Shown one piece after another: positions 23,333 through 31,956 of a DNA stretch of 64,000 nt (positions within the stretch are counted from its first letter, which is position 1; every line of letters starts with the position of its first letter). The position numbers were made by a program, and so were the translations under genes. The notes under the pieces are model-generated. The model was not told the origin of the DNA. It ran no database searches and saw only the letters and a program-made list of their open reading frames with translations. The stretch covers positions 1-64,000 of the forward strand of contig JAPDDQ010000026.1 in NCBI GenBank assembly GCA_027587225.1. Reading direction: 5' to 3'. The stretch is from Solirubrobacter taibaiensis (GTDB taxonomy: Bacteria; Actinomycetota; Thermoleophilia; Solirubrobacterales; Solirubrobacteraceae).

Positions 23333-23386
23333 TTGACAATATACGGATGTGAGCGTTAACGTGCCAACGTAATGTGAACGCTCACA
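23333..23386 (+). promoter_or_regulatory. Promoter and LacI-type operators between lacI and the transporter operon
   Basis: TTGACA at 23333-23338 is a strong -35 box; a -10 about 17 bases on would fall in TTAACG. Overlapping it is ATGTGAGCGTTAACGTG (23347-23363), and downstream is the palindrome TGTGAACGCTCACA (23373-23386). Both resemble the TGTGAGCG-CTCACA operators of LacI-family regulators. A third, weaker half-match TGTTAGCGCTCA (23315-23326) overlaps the lacI start. Occupancy would block both divergent promoters. Confidence 0.7.
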
Positions 23387-23419
23387 TAGCGTTCTCGTGG
23401 AGGAGAGAGGAGCGGGACG

Positions 23420-24505
23420 GTGTCTGAACAGGACGGCTTGGGCCACGCGCTCGAGGTCACCCGGCGCACGGCGCTGACCGGCGGCGCGGCCGGCCTCGCG
23501 GCCTACTTCATGAGCGGCTGCGGGGTCTTCGGCGGCGACGACGACTCCGACCAGGCCGCCCGGGCTCAGGGCTCACCCGCGCCCGGCACCTTCGGCGAGC
23601 TCAAGGAGATGCGGTTCGTCTTCGTCAACCACGTGACGACGAACCCGTTCTTCGTGCCCACGCGCTACGGCGCCGAGGACGCGTGCAAGCTCGTGAACTG
23701 CTCGTTCCAGTGGACGGGCTCCGAGAGCGCGAACGTCAACGAGATGGTCAACGCCTTCAACAGCGCGATCAGCGCGAAGGCGGACGGCATCGCGGTGTGC
23801 CTCGTGGACGAGAAGGCGTTCAACGACCCCGTGCAGCGCGCGCTCGACGCGGGCATCCCGGTGGTCGGCTACAACGCGGACGTCGCCAACGCCCGGCTGT
23901 CGTACATCGGCCAGGACCTGTTCGTCTCCGGGCAGGAGATGGGCAAGCGGATCGTCGACCTCGTGGGCGAAGGCAACGTCGCGCTGTTCATCGCGACGCC
24001 CGGCTCGCTGAACATCCAGCCGCGCATCGACGGCGCGATCGACGCCATCAAGTCCTCCGGCGCCGCGATCAAGTACGACGTCATCGCCACCGGCGCGGCG
24101 CTCCCGAAGGAGCTCTCCACGGTCGACGCGTACTACGTCGGCCACAAGGACGTCAAAGGCATGTTCGCCGTCGACGCGGGCAGCACACAGGCCGTCGCGC
24201 AGGTGATCCAGAAGTACAAGCTGCGCGAGAAGGGCGTCAAGGGCGGCGGCTACGACCTGCTCGAGCCGACGATGAAGCTGCTCGCCGAGGACCAGATCGA
24301 CTTCACGATCGACCAGCAGCCGTACCTGCAGGGCTTCTATCCGGTGTTCGAGCTGTTCCTGTACCAGGCGTCGAAGACGCTGACGGGTGTGGCCGAGGTC
24401 AACACCGGCCTCAAGTTCCTGACCAAGGAGACCGTGGTGCCCTACGTGACGACCAAGTCGCGGTACGAGGGCAACTCGGAGGCCGCGGGCGTCACGCAGT
24501 CCTGA
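23420..24505 (+). CDS. Sugar ABC transporter substrate-binding lipoprotein
   Basis: A 361-aa RbsB/XylF-like binding protein. The N-terminus shows a twin-arginine motif (TRRTALTGGAAGLAAYF) followed by a lipobox MSGC with C34 as the lipidated residue, so it is exported folded and anchored to the membrane. The body has the two-lobed pattern: MRFVFVNHVTTNPFF, AISAKADGIAVCLVD, GIPVVGYNADV, VALFIATPGSLNIQPRIDG and IDFTIDQQPYLQGFYPVF. A strong purine-rich ribosome binding site precedes the GTG. The first gene of the transporter-ara operon; its ligand is probably L-arabinose or a related pentose, judged from araB, araD and araA. Confidence 0.9.
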   Translation: MSEQDGLGHALEVTRRTALTGGAAGLAAYFMSGCGVFGGDDDSDQAARAQGSPAPGTFGELKEMRFVFVNHVTTNPFFVPTRYGAEDACKLVNCSFQWTGSESANVNEMVNAFNSAISAKADGIAVCLVDEKAFNDPVQRALDAGIPVVGYNADVANARLSYIGQDLFVSGQEMGKRIVDLVGEGNVALFIATPGSLNIQPRIDGAIDAIKSSGAAIKYDVIATGAALPKELSTVDAYYVGHKDVKGMFAVDAGSTQAVAQVIQKYKLREKGVKGGGYDLLEPTMKLLAEDQIDFTIDQQPYLQGFYPVFELFLYQASKTLTGVAEVNTGLKFLTKETVVPYVTTKSRYEGNSEAAGVTQS

Positions 24506-25542
24506 TGCCGGCGGAGACCGTCATCGAGAAGGCGCCGCGGGCGGCCGCCCCGCGTGACCGGGGCAAGGCCGCGTTCGGCCTCGGCCGGCGGCTGCTCACG
24601 CTACGCGAAGGCAGCGTCATCGTCATCACCGTCTTGGTCGCGGCCTACTTCGCCGTGACCACGGACGCGTTCTTCACCGCCGACAACTTCAAGACGCTGC
24701 TGCCGTACTTCGCCCCGTTCGCGATCCTGGCGGCGGGCGAGGTCTTCCTGATGATCAACGGGGAGATCGACCTCTCGATCGGCGCGGTCTACCTGTTCGC
24801 GCCGTTCATGTTCCACGAGTTCCACGTCGCCGGGCTGCCGCTGCTGGTGGCGCTCGCGCTGGCGATGGCGATGTGCCTCCTCGTCGGCCTGGCGAACGGG
24901 CTCCTGACGACGTTCCTGCGCATCAACTCGTTCATCACCACGCTCGGGATGCTGCTCGCGCTCACCGGCCTGACGCTGATCATCTCCGACGCGCAGCCCG
25001 TGTCCACGCCCGGCACGGACGTGATCGGCGAGCCGTCCACGTTCGCGAAGGTGTTCGGCGGCGGCACGTACTCGGAGCTGATCTGGGCGCTCGTGATCGT
25101 CGTCGTGCTGCAGCTCGTGCTCAGCTTCTCGCGCTGGGGGATCTACACGGTCGCGGTGGGCAGCAACCGGATCGGCGCCGCCGAGGCCGGCATTCGCGTC
25201 CGGCTCGTGATCATCCGCAACTTCGTGCTGTGCTCGCTGTGCGCCGGTCTCGTCGGCGTGCTGGAGGCCGTCCGCACCACGTCGGTGCAGCCGGACCCGA
25301 GCGGGGCCAACGAGGTGCTGTTCGGCGGGATCGCGGCGGCGGTGATCGGCGGGACCCTGCTCGCGGGCGGCTCCGGCACGGTGGTCGGCGCGCTGCTCGG
25401 CGCTCTGCTGCTGGGCGTGCTCAACGACGGCCTGATCATCACCGGCGTCAACGCCGACTACCTGAACTTCTACCTCGGCCTGGCGATCATCCTCGCGATG
25501 GCCGCCAACACCTACGTGGGGCGGGCGAGGACCGGTGCCTGA
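24505..25542 (+). CDS. Sugar ABC transporter permease
   Basis: A 345-aa membrane protein of the RbsC/XylH family with about nine hydrophobic segments, including VIVITVLVAAYFAVTTDAFF, FAPFAILAAGEVFLMINGEIDLSIGAVYLF and LFGGIAAAVIGGTLLAGGSGTVVGALLGALLLG. The EIDLSIGA and GGxLxAGGxGTVxG motifs are family signatures that contact the ATPase and line the pore. The ATG overlaps the stop of the binding-protein gene by one base (TGATG), and the 3' end overlaps the ATPase gene. Role: the trans-membrane channel for the pentose. Confidence 0.9.
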   Translation: MPAETVIEKAPRAAAPRDRGKAAFGLGRRLLTLREGSVIVITVLVAAYFAVTTDAFFTADNFKTLLPYFAPFAILAAGEVFLMINGEIDLSIGAVYLFAPFMFHEFHVAGLPLLVALALAMAMCLLVGLANGLLTTFLRINSFITTLGMLLALTGLTLIISDAQPVSTPGTDVIGEPSTFAKVFGGGTYSELIWALVIVVVLQLVLSFSRWGIYTVAVGSNRIGAAEAGIRVRLVIIRNFVLCSLCAGLVGVLEAVRTTSVQPDPSGANEVLFGGIAAAVIGGTLLAGGSGTVVGALLGALLLGVLNDGLIITGVNADYLNFYLGLAIILAMAANTYVGRARTGA

Positions 25543-26293
25543 ACCCGTCCTGCAGGTCGAGCACCTGACCAAGAGCTTCGGCCCGGTGGTGGCGTTGCGC
25601 GACCTGAGCCTCACGCTGCGCAAGGGCGAGGTGCTCGGGCTGCTCGGCGACAACGGCGCCGGCAAATCGACGCTGATGAAGATCCTCTGCGGCTTCGAGA
25701 AGCCCGACGGCGGGAGCATGGCGTTGCGCGGGGAGCCGTACGAGCCGCGCAGCGTCGACCACGCGCGCTCGCTCGGGATCGACGCCGTCTACCAGGACCT
25801 GGCGCTGATCGACGAGCTGTCGGTGTTCCACAACATGTTCCTGCGCCGCGAGCTGGTGCACCGCCCGCTGCCGTTCCTGCGCAACCGCGCGATGCGCACC
25901 AAGACCCGCGCCGCGCTCGACGAGATCGGGATCAACATCCCGTCGCTCGATGCGCCGGTCGCGCGGCTCTCAGGCGGGCAGCGGCAAGCGATCGCGGTGG
26001 CCCGCACCGTGCACTCGGAGGCCGACATCCTGCTGCTCGACGAGCCACTGGCGGCGATGGGCGCCAAGGAGGGCGCGCGCATCCTCGACCTGATCGAGCG
26101 CCTGAAGGAGTCGGGCGAGGTGTCGATGATCCTCGTGCTGCACAACTACGTCCACGTGCTCGCGAGCTGCGATCGTGTGAACCTGATCCAGGACGGCGTG
26201 ATCGCGTTCGACAAGCCGACCGCGGAGACGTCGATCGAGGAGCTCACCGAGCTCGTGGTGGACGAGTACCGGCGAGCGCGGATGGCGTCATGA
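25535..26293 (+). CDS. Sugar ABC transporter ATPase, single nucleotide-binding domain
   Basis: 252 aa with Walker A GDNGAGKST (38-46), signature LSGGQRQAIAVARTVHSE, Walker B ILLLDEPLAAMG and a switch His in LVLHNYVH. Ribose- and arabinose-type importers normally carry a double-domain ATPase (RbsA, AraG). This one has a single domain, like FrcA-type proteins, and presumably works as a homodimer. It starts on a GTG 8 bases inside the permease gene and overlaps araB by ATGA, so it is tightly coupled in the operon. Confidence 0.9.
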   Translation: MPEPVLQVEHLTKSFGPVVALRDLSLTLRKGEVLGLLGDNGAGKSTLMKILCGFEKPDGGSMALRGEPYEPRSVDHARSLGIDAVYQDLALIDELSVFHNMFLRRELVHRPLPFLRNRAMRTKTRAALDEIGINIPSLDAPVARLSGGQRQAIAVARTVHSEADILLLDEPLAAMGAKEGARILDLIERLKESGEVSMILVLHNYVHVLASCDRVNLIQDGVIAFDKPTAETSIEELTELVVDEYRRARMAS

Positions 26294-27831
26294 CGTACGT
26301 GGTCGGCATGGACTTCGGGACGCTGTCGGCGCGCGCGCTCGTGGTCGACGCGCGCGACGGGGCCGAGCTGGGGACGGCGGTCTTCGAGTACCCGCACGGG
26401 GTGATGACGCCGGAGCCGCAGTGGGCGCTGCAGGACCCCGCGGACTACGTGCAGGCGCTGCGCGTCGCCGTGCCGGCCGCGGTCGCGGCGGCGGGCATCG
26501 ACCCCGGTGACGTGCTCGGCATCGCCACTGACTTCACCGCCAGCTCGCCGCTGCCGACACGGGCCGACGGCGCGCCGCTCGGCCACGTGCGGCTGTGGAA
26601 ACACCACGCCGCCCAGCGCCAGGCCGACCGCATCAACGCCGCGGGCGCGCCCTGGCTGGCGCGTTACGGCGGCCGCATCTCCTCCGAGTGGGCGGTGGCG
26701 AAGGCGCTGCAGCTGCTCGAGGAGGAGCCGGAGCTGTACGCGCGCGCGGACCGCTGGATCGAGGCCGCGGACTGGATCACGTGGCAGCTGTGCGGGCGCG
26801 AGACGCGCAACGCCGCGCTCGCCGGCTACAAGGCCATCCACCAGGACGGCGCCTATCCAAGCCGCCCGTTCCTGGGCGCCCTCGACCCCCGGTTCGCGGA
26901 CCTGGAGGACAAGCTCGACGGCCCGCTCCTGCCGCTGGGGGCCCGCGCCGGCTCCCTCACCCCCCGAGCGGCGGCATGGACGGGCCTGCGACCCGGGATC
27001 GCGGTGGCGGTGGGCAACGTCGACGCCCACGTCACCGCACCCGCGGCCCAGGCCGTCGAACCCGGCCAGATGCTGATGATCATGGGCACCTCCACCTGCC
27101 ACGTGATGAGTGGCGAACGGCTGGTCGAGGTGCCGGGCATGTGTGGCGTGGTGCGCGACGGGATCGTGCCCGGGCTCTACGGCTACGAGGCCGGCCAGAC
27201 CGGCGTGGGGGACTGCTTCGCCTGGATCGCCGACCTGGCCGGCGACGAGCACGAGCGGCTCTCCGCGCTGGCGGCTGCGCAGGACGTCGGCGCGCACGGG
27301 CTGCTCGCGCTCGACTGGCTCAACGGCAACCGCTCCGTACTCGTCGACCACGAACTGAGCGGCGTCCTCATCGGCCTCACGCTCGCCACCCGGGCGCAGG
27401 ACATCTACCGCGCGCTGGTGGAGGCGACCGCGTTCGGCACGCGCGTGATCCTCGACGCGTTCGCGGCCGCCGGGCTGCCGGCGCGCGAGCTGATGGTCGC
27501 CGGTGGGCTCATCCAGAACCCGTTCGTGATGCAGGTCTACGCCGACGTCACGCGGATGCCGCTGCACGTGATCGGCTCCGAGCAAGGGCCGGCGCTCGGG
27601 TCCGCGATGCACGCGGCGGTCGCCGCCGGGCTGCACGCCGACATCCGCGCCGCGTCGGCCGCGATGGGCTCGCTCACCCGCGACGCCTACCGGCCGGACG
27701 AGCGCAACGCCGAGGCCTACGACGCGCTGTACGAGCGCTACGTGCGGCTGCACGACCACTTCGGCCGCGGCGGCGACGACGTGCTGCACGCGCTGCGTGA
27801 TGTGCGCCCGCGGGAGCTCGCTCATGGTTGA
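26290..27831 (+). CDS. araB: Ribulokinase (FGGY carbohydrate kinase)
   Basis: A 513-aa FGGY kinase. The N-terminal phosphate-binding loop is GMDFGTLSARALVVDA and the D-F-T-A-S segment ATDFTASSPLP belongs to the AraB branch. Sugar-contacting features include RLWKHHAAQRQADRINA, and the C-terminal ATP-binding part has IMGTSTCHVM and MVAGGLIQNPFVMQVYAD. It phosphorylates L-ribulose with ATP to L-ribulose 5-phosphate. Overlaps with the ATPase gene (ATGA) and araD (8 bases) put it in one operon, upstream of the epimerase that uses its product. Length is close to that of known AraB proteins. Confidence 0.92.
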   Translation: MTYVVGMDFGTLSARALVVDARDGAELGTAVFEYPHGVMTPEPQWALQDPADYVQALRVAVPAAVAAAGIDPGDVLGIATDFTASSPLPTRADGAPLGHVRLWKHHAAQRQADRINAAGAPWLARYGGRISSEWAVAKALQLLEEEPELYARADRWIEAADWITWQLCGRETRNAALAGYKAIHQDGAYPSRPFLGALDPRFADLEDKLDGPLLPLGARAGSLTPRAAAWTGLRPGIAVAVGNVDAHVTAPAAQAVEPGQMLMIMGTSTCHVMSGERLVEVPGMCGVVRDGIVPGLYGYEAGQTGVGDCFAWIADLAGDEHERLSALAAAQDVGAHGLLALDWLNGNRSVLVDHELSGVLIGLTLATRAQDIYRALVEATAFGTRVILDAFAAAGLPARELMVAGGLIQNPFVMQVYADVTRMPLHVIGSEQGPALGSAMHAAVAAGLHADIRAASAAMGSLTRDAYRPDERNAEAYDALYERYVRLHDHFGRGGDDVLHALRDVRPRELAHG

Positions 27832-28456
27832 GGACCTGTGTGCGCTCCACGCCGAGTTGCCGCGCAACGGGCTGGTCGTCTGGACGAGCGGGAACGTGTC
27901 GGCGCGGGTGCCCGGCGGCATGCTGATCAAGCCGAGCGGCGTGCCCTACGAGGAGCTCACGCCCGAGTCGATGGTCTTGTGCGATCTCGACGGGACGCCG
28001 CTGGCGGACTCGCTCGCGCCGTCCAGCGACGCCGCCACCCACGGGTTCATCTACCAGCACATGCCCGAGGTCGGTGGCATCGTGCACACGCACAGCCCGT
28101 ACGCGACGGCGTGGGCGGTCCGCGGCGAGCCGATCCCGTGCGTGATGACCGCGATGGCCGACGAGTTCGGCGGCGAGATCCCCGTCGGCCCGTTCGCCCT
28201 GATCGGCGACGAGGCGATCGGCCGCGGCGTTGTCGACACGCTCAGCGGCCATCGCTCGCGCGTGGTGCTGATGCGCGCGCACGGCGTGTTCGCGTTGGGC
28301 GACCGCCCGCGCGACGCCGTCAAGGCCGCCGTGATGTGCGAGGACGCCGCGCGGGTGGTGCTCGCCGCCCGCTCGCTCGGTCCACTCGAGCCGCTCGACG
28401 CCGACAGCGTCGACGCCCTCTTCCACCGCTACCAGAACGTCTATGGCCAGCACTGA
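27824..28456 (+). CDS. araD: L-ribulose-5-phosphate 4-epimerase
   Basis: A 210-aa class II aldolase/adducin-family protein. The TSGNVSAR motif near residue 20 binds phosphate, HTHSPYATAWAV carries two zinc-binding His, and MRAHGVFALG supplies the third. It converts L-ribulose 5-phosphate to D-xylulose 5-phosphate, feeding the pentose phosphate pathway. An ATG at 27824 gives the normal N-terminus; a start at 27797 would overlap araB by 35 bases. The 3' end overlaps the isomerase gene by 14 bases. Confidence 0.92.
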   Translation: MVEDLCALHAELPRNGLVVWTSGNVSARVPGGMLIKPSGVPYEELTPESMVLCDLDGTPLADSLAPSSDAATHGFIYQHMPEVGGIVHTHSPYATAWAVRGEPIPCVMTAMADEFGGEIPVGPFALIGDEAIGRGVVDTLSGHRSRVVLMRAHGVFALGDRPRDAVKAAVMCEDAARVVLAARSLGPLEPLDADSVDALFHRYQNVYGQH

Positions 28457-29879
28457 AACCCAGTCGCCCCTGCTTGCCCCACCGCAGGCCACACGCCCGC
28501 GGATCGGGATGCTCGGAGTGATGCAGGACCTCTACGACGCGATGCTCCCGGGCATCACGGCGCGCCAGGCCGCCTACGGCGAGTCGGTGGCCGCGGAGTT
28601 GGCCGAGGTGGCCGACGTGGACCCCGGTGAGCCGGTCAAGGACCGGGCCGGGATCGAGGCGCGCGTGCGTGAGCTCGAGGGGCGCGGCGTCGACGGACTG
28701 CTCGTCGTGATGCTCACCTACGGGCCGGCGATGCGCGTCGCCCGCACGCTCGCGCACACGCCGCTGCCGGTCTGCCTCGCCAACATCCAGCCCGTCCCGG
28801 ACGTCACGCCCGTGTGGGACATGGGCGACCTCACGTACAACCAGGGCATCCACGGCGCGCAGGACACCGCGAACGCGATGGTGCGGGCCGGCCGCGCGTT
28901 CACGGTGATCACGGATGACTGGCACGGGCCGTCGTTCCGGGCGTCCGTGGGGGAGTGGGCGCGGGCGGCCGCGGCGGTGACGCGCTGGCGGGAGCTGCGC
29001 GTGGCGGTGTTCGGCTACGCGATGAACGCCATGGGGGACATCCGCGTGGACGAGCACGCGCTGCTGCGGGCGCTCGGGCCACAGGTCGACGCGCTCGCCC
29101 CGGGGGCGCTGCATCGCGCGGCCATGGCCGCGCCCGCGGATGCGGTCGACGCGCTGATCGCGGCCGAGGACGCCCAGTTCGAGATCGACCCGCGGTTGTC
29201 GGAGCAGGAGCGCGTCGAGCACGCGCGGATGCAACTCGGCGCCGAGCGGGTGCTGCGCGACGGCGGCTACGGCGCGTACTCGACGCACTTCGGTGCGATC
29301 GCCGAGGACGGGCGCTTCGGGCGCCTGCCGCTGGCCGCCGCCTCCAGCCTGATGGCCAAGGGCTACGGCTACGGGGCCGAGGGCGACGCGCTCACGGCCG
29401 CGCTGATGTCGGCCGCCGGCACGCTGCTCGGCGAGACGCAGTTCACCGAGATGTACGCGATGGACTTCGCCACGGACTCGATCCTCATGAGTCACATGGG
29501 CGAGGGCAACTGGCGCCTCGCGCGTCCGGATCGGCCCGTGCGGCTGATCAAGCGGCCGCTCGGCATCGGCGGTCTTGGCGACCCGCCGACGTTCCTCTTC
29601 CAGTACGCGCCCGGCCCGGCGACGCTCGCGACGCTCGTCTCCCTCGGCGGTGAGCGCTTCCGGCTGCTGGTCGCGGAAGGAGAGGTGCTCGACACCGCCG
29701 AGCTGCCACACCTTGAAATGCCGTACGGGCACTTCCGGCCGGACTCCGGAGTGCGGGACTGCATGGACGCCTGGCTGCGCCTCGGAGGGCCGCACCACCA
29801 GGTGCTCAACCCTGGACGGCGGGCGCACGCCTGGCAGCTGTTCAGCGAGCTCGCGGGACTCGAGCTCGCCGTCATCTAA
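28443..29879 (+). CDS. araA: L-arabinose isomerase-like protein
   Basis: A 478-aa L-fucose/L-arabinose isomerase-fold protein. Features are RPRIGMLGVMQDLYD at the N-terminus, GVDGLLVVMLTYGPAMRVAR and TPVWDMGDLTYNQGIHG. In the C-terminal half are the acids and His expected to bind the metal: GAEGDALTAAL, FTEMYAMDF, ILMSHMGEGNW and GPHHQVL. It should isomerise L-arabinose to L-ribulose, completing the arabinose route with araB and araD. Sequence details differ from the enterobacterial AraA, so it may have a somewhat different pentose preference. The order here is araB-araD-araA. Confidence 0.8.
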   Translation: MASTETQSPLLAPPQATRPRIGMLGVMQDLYDAMLPGITARQAAYGESVAAELAEVADVDPGEPVKDRAGIEARVRELEGRGVDGLLVVMLTYGPAMRVARTLAHTPLPVCLANIQPVPDVTPVWDMGDLTYNQGIHGAQDTANAMVRAGRAFTVITDDWHGPSFRASVGEWARAAAAVTRWRELRVAVFGYAMNAMGDIRVDEHALLRALGPQVDALAPGALHRAAMAAPADAVDALIAAEDAQFEIDPRLSEQERVEHARMQLGAERVLRDGGYGAYSTHFGAIAEDGRFGRLPLAAASSLMAKGYGYGAEGDALTAALMSAAGTLLGETQFTEMYAMDFATDSILMSHMGEGNWRLARPDRPVRLIKRPLGIGGLGDPPTFLFQYAPGPATLATLVSLGGERFRLLVAEGEVLDTAELPHLEMPYGHFRPDSGVRDCMDAWLRLGGPHHQVLNPGRRAHAWQLFSELAGLELAVI

Positions 29880-29894
29880 TCCAGGAGGAGAGTC

Positions 29895-31076
29895 ATGTAC
29901 AGGTTGCTGGTCCTCGTGTGCTGCGCGGCCGTGTTCGGCGGCGCGCTGGCCACGCCCGCGAGCGCGAAGCGTCACGGCGGGTCGAGTGTCACCAAAGCGA
30001 GCTTCGGCGCGCTGCCCGCGAGTATGGGCGGCAACGCGATCGACCGCTACACGCTGCGCAACGACAGCGGCATGAGCGTCTCGATCCTCACCTACGGCGG
30101 GATCGTCCAGGAGCTGATCGTGCCCGACCGGCGCGGGCGCAAGGCCAACGTCACGCTCGGCTTCGACTCGATCGCCGGGTACACGAGCGCGGCCTACGCG
30201 GCCTCGAACCCGTACTTCGGCGCGATCATCGGGCGCTACGGCAACCGCATCGGCGGTGCGCGGTTCACGCTCGACGGCGTCACGTACCCGCTCGACGTCA
30301 ACAACGGGCCGAACACGCTGCACGGCGGCTTCAAGGGCTTCGACAAGAACATGTGGACAGGCGAAGCGGTGCGGACGCGCTCGAGCGTCGGCGTGAAGCT
30401 CACGCGCGTGAGCGCGGACGGCGAGGGCGGATTCCCCGGCCGGCTGCCGGTGACCGTCGTGTACTCGCTCGACGATCGCAACCGGCTGCAGATGGACTAC
30501 ACGGCCACCACCGACAAGCCGACCGTGGTGAACCTGACCAACCACGCCTACTTCAACCTCGCGGGCGAGGGATCGGGCTCGATCGAAGGGCATCAACTGC
30601 GGATCAACGCCGACCGCTACACGCCGGTCGACGCGACCCTGATCCCGACCGGCGCGCAGGACCCCGTGGCCGGCACACCGTTCGACTTCCGCGGCTTCAC
30701 CGCGATCGGCGCGCGCATCCGCGGCAACCACCAGCAGCTCGTCTACGGTCGCGGATACGACCACAACTTCGTCCTGAACCCGCGCCGTGGCGGCGGGCTG
30801 AACACCGCGGCCCAGCTCGTCGATCCCGACAGCGGCCGGATGCTCACCGTGCTGACCGAGGAGCCCGGCCTGCAGTTCTACTCCGGCAACTTCCTCGACG
30901 GCACGCTGTACGGCACGAGCGGCCGCCAGTACCGGCAGGGCGACGGCCTGTGCCTGGAGACCCAGCACTTCCCGGACGCACCGAACAAGCCGGGCTTCGC
31001 ATCCACGACGCTGCGGCCGGGCCAGACGTACGAGACCACCACCGTGTACGCGTTCTCGACGGTGGGAGGCCACTAG
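29895..31076 (+). CDS. galM: Secreted aldose 1-epimerase (mutarotase)
   Basis: A 393-aa protein with signal peptide MYRLLVLVCCAAVFGGALATPASA, then a GalM-type beta-sandwich: SILTYGGIVQELIVPDR, FGAIIGRYGNRIGGARFTLDG, NNGPNTLHGGFKGFDKNMW, VVNLTNHAYFNLAGEG (catalytic His) and GLCLETQHFPDAPNKP (catalytic Glu). It interconverts alpha and beta anomers of aldoses. The strong ribosome binding site AGGAGGAGAG sits 5 bases before the ATG, 15 bases after araA. The signal peptide places it outside the membrane, where it could supply the anomer the transporter binds. Confidence 0.9.
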   Translation: MYRLLVLVCCAAVFGGALATPASAKRHGGSSVTKASFGALPASMGGNAIDRYTLRNDSGMSVSILTYGGIVQELIVPDRRGRKANVTLGFDSIAGYTSAAYAASNPYFGAIIGRYGNRIGGARFTLDGVTYPLDVNNGPNTLHGGFKGFDKNMWTGEAVRTRSSVGVKLTRVSADGEGGFPGRLPVTVVYSLDDRNRLQMDYTATTDKPTVVNLTNHAYFNLAGEGSGSIEGHQLRINADRYTPVDATLIPTGAQDPVAGTPFDFRGFTAIGARIRGNHQQLVYGRGYDHNFVLNPRRGGGLNTAAQLVDPDSGRMLTVLTEEPGLQFYSGNFLDGTLYGTSGRQYRQGDGLCLETQHFPDAPNKPGFASTTLRPGQTYETTTVYAFSTVGGH

Positions 31077-31079
31077 TCT
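31074..31079 (+). promoter_or_regulatory. -10-like box of a probable leaderless start
   Basis: TAGTCT lies 7 bases before the ATG at 31087 and overlaps the end of the mutarotase gene. Such spacing would place the transcription start at or next to the start codon. It suggests the next gene has its own promoter despite the short gap. Confidence 0.4.
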
Positions 31080-31086
31080 CCGGCGG

Positions 31087-31956
31087 ATGCCGGTCGAAGA
31101 CGCCACGGACGCGGAGATCATCGAGGCCCTGGAGAAGCTCGCGCGCGACGCGATCGACGCCGGGACGTTCGTGATCCTGGAAGCGGACACCGCCCGCAAC
31201 TACTACGTCCAGTTCGCCGTCCAGGACGGCGGGATGTACTGCGAGGCAGTATCGAACCAGTACCTCGAGCCCGAGCATCAGCTCGACGACGAGCAGACGA
31301 TCGCGCTCGAGGGGCTCGGCTGGCGCGAAGGGGAGTACGAGGGCCAGAACTGGGTGCTCACCTTCACGCCGAGCCGGGAGGCGTTCGCGGACATCGTCGG
31401 GCGCGCGCGGCAGGCGTTCACCGTGGTCTACGGGTTGCGCGAGGACGTGGCGCTGCGGATGACGCGCTCGTGGGACGGGCAGGTGCTGGCGGCCGAGAGC
31501 GCGATCGAGTTCGCCAGCGAGGGGCACCGGACCACGTACGAGCGCGTCACCAGCTACGTCGCCGAGATCTACCCGGACACGACGGAGTTCGCGGAGACCG
31601 AGCCGATGCTGTTCATCCAGCACGGCTCCACGGTCGCCACGGTCGCGATCAGCCCCGTGGAGATCCACTCGAGCATCGTCGACCTCTACGCGCTGCTCGT
31701 CCGCGAACCGCCGATCACGCCGGAGCTCATGCGCTGGATGCTGGAAGCCAACAACCGCTATCGGATCGGCGCGCTCAGCCTCGACGAGGATGGCGACATC
31801 GTGCTCAAGCACTGCCTGCTCGGCGACCTGCTCGCGGCCCAGGAGCTGCGCCCGGTCCTCACCTCCTTCGTCACGCTCGCCGACGAGCTCGACGACGAGA
31901 TCTCCCAGAACTTCGGCGGCTACACCGCGCGCGACTGGGCTGAGCGCATGGAATGA
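31087..31956 (+). CDS. TY-Chap-like protein (YbjN / type III secretion chaperone fold)
   Basis: A 289-aa soluble protein. The first half (AIDAGTFVILEADTARNYYV, MYCEAVSNQYLEPEHQL, LGWREGEYEGQNWVLTF) and the second half (IHSSIVDLYALLVREPPITP, LMRWMLEANNRYRIGALSLD, DIVLKHCLLGD) each follow the pattern of YbjN/CesT-like peptide-binding chaperones. In actinobacteria such proteins recur near ESX or other secretion and conflict genes, but no such system is visible here. It probably binds peptides or partner proteins. Its stop overlaps the start of the DyP gene (ATGA). Confidence 0.68.
   Translation: MPVEDATDAEIIEALEKLARDAIDAGTFVILEADTARNYYVQFAVQDGGMYCEAVSNQYLEPEHQLDDEQTIALEGLGWREGEYEGQNWVLTFTPSREAFADIVGRARQAFTVVYGLREDVALRMTRSWDGQVLAAESAIEFASEGHRTTYERVTSYVAEIYPDTTEFAETEPMLFIQHGSTVATVAISPVEIHSSIVDLYALLVREPPITPELMRWMLEANNRYRIGALSLDEDGDIVLKHCLLGDLLAAQELRPVLTSFVTLADELDDEISQNFGGYTARDWAERME

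Noticed and set aside
23420..26293. Transporter as a certain xylose or ribose importer
   Set aside because: The binding protein resembles several pentose families, while the operon enzymes point to L-arabinose. The ligand is left open.
28320..31199. 959-codon minus-strand open frame over araA and galM
   Set aside because: Antisense shadow of two well-recognised enzymes; no start, ribosome site or domain of its own.
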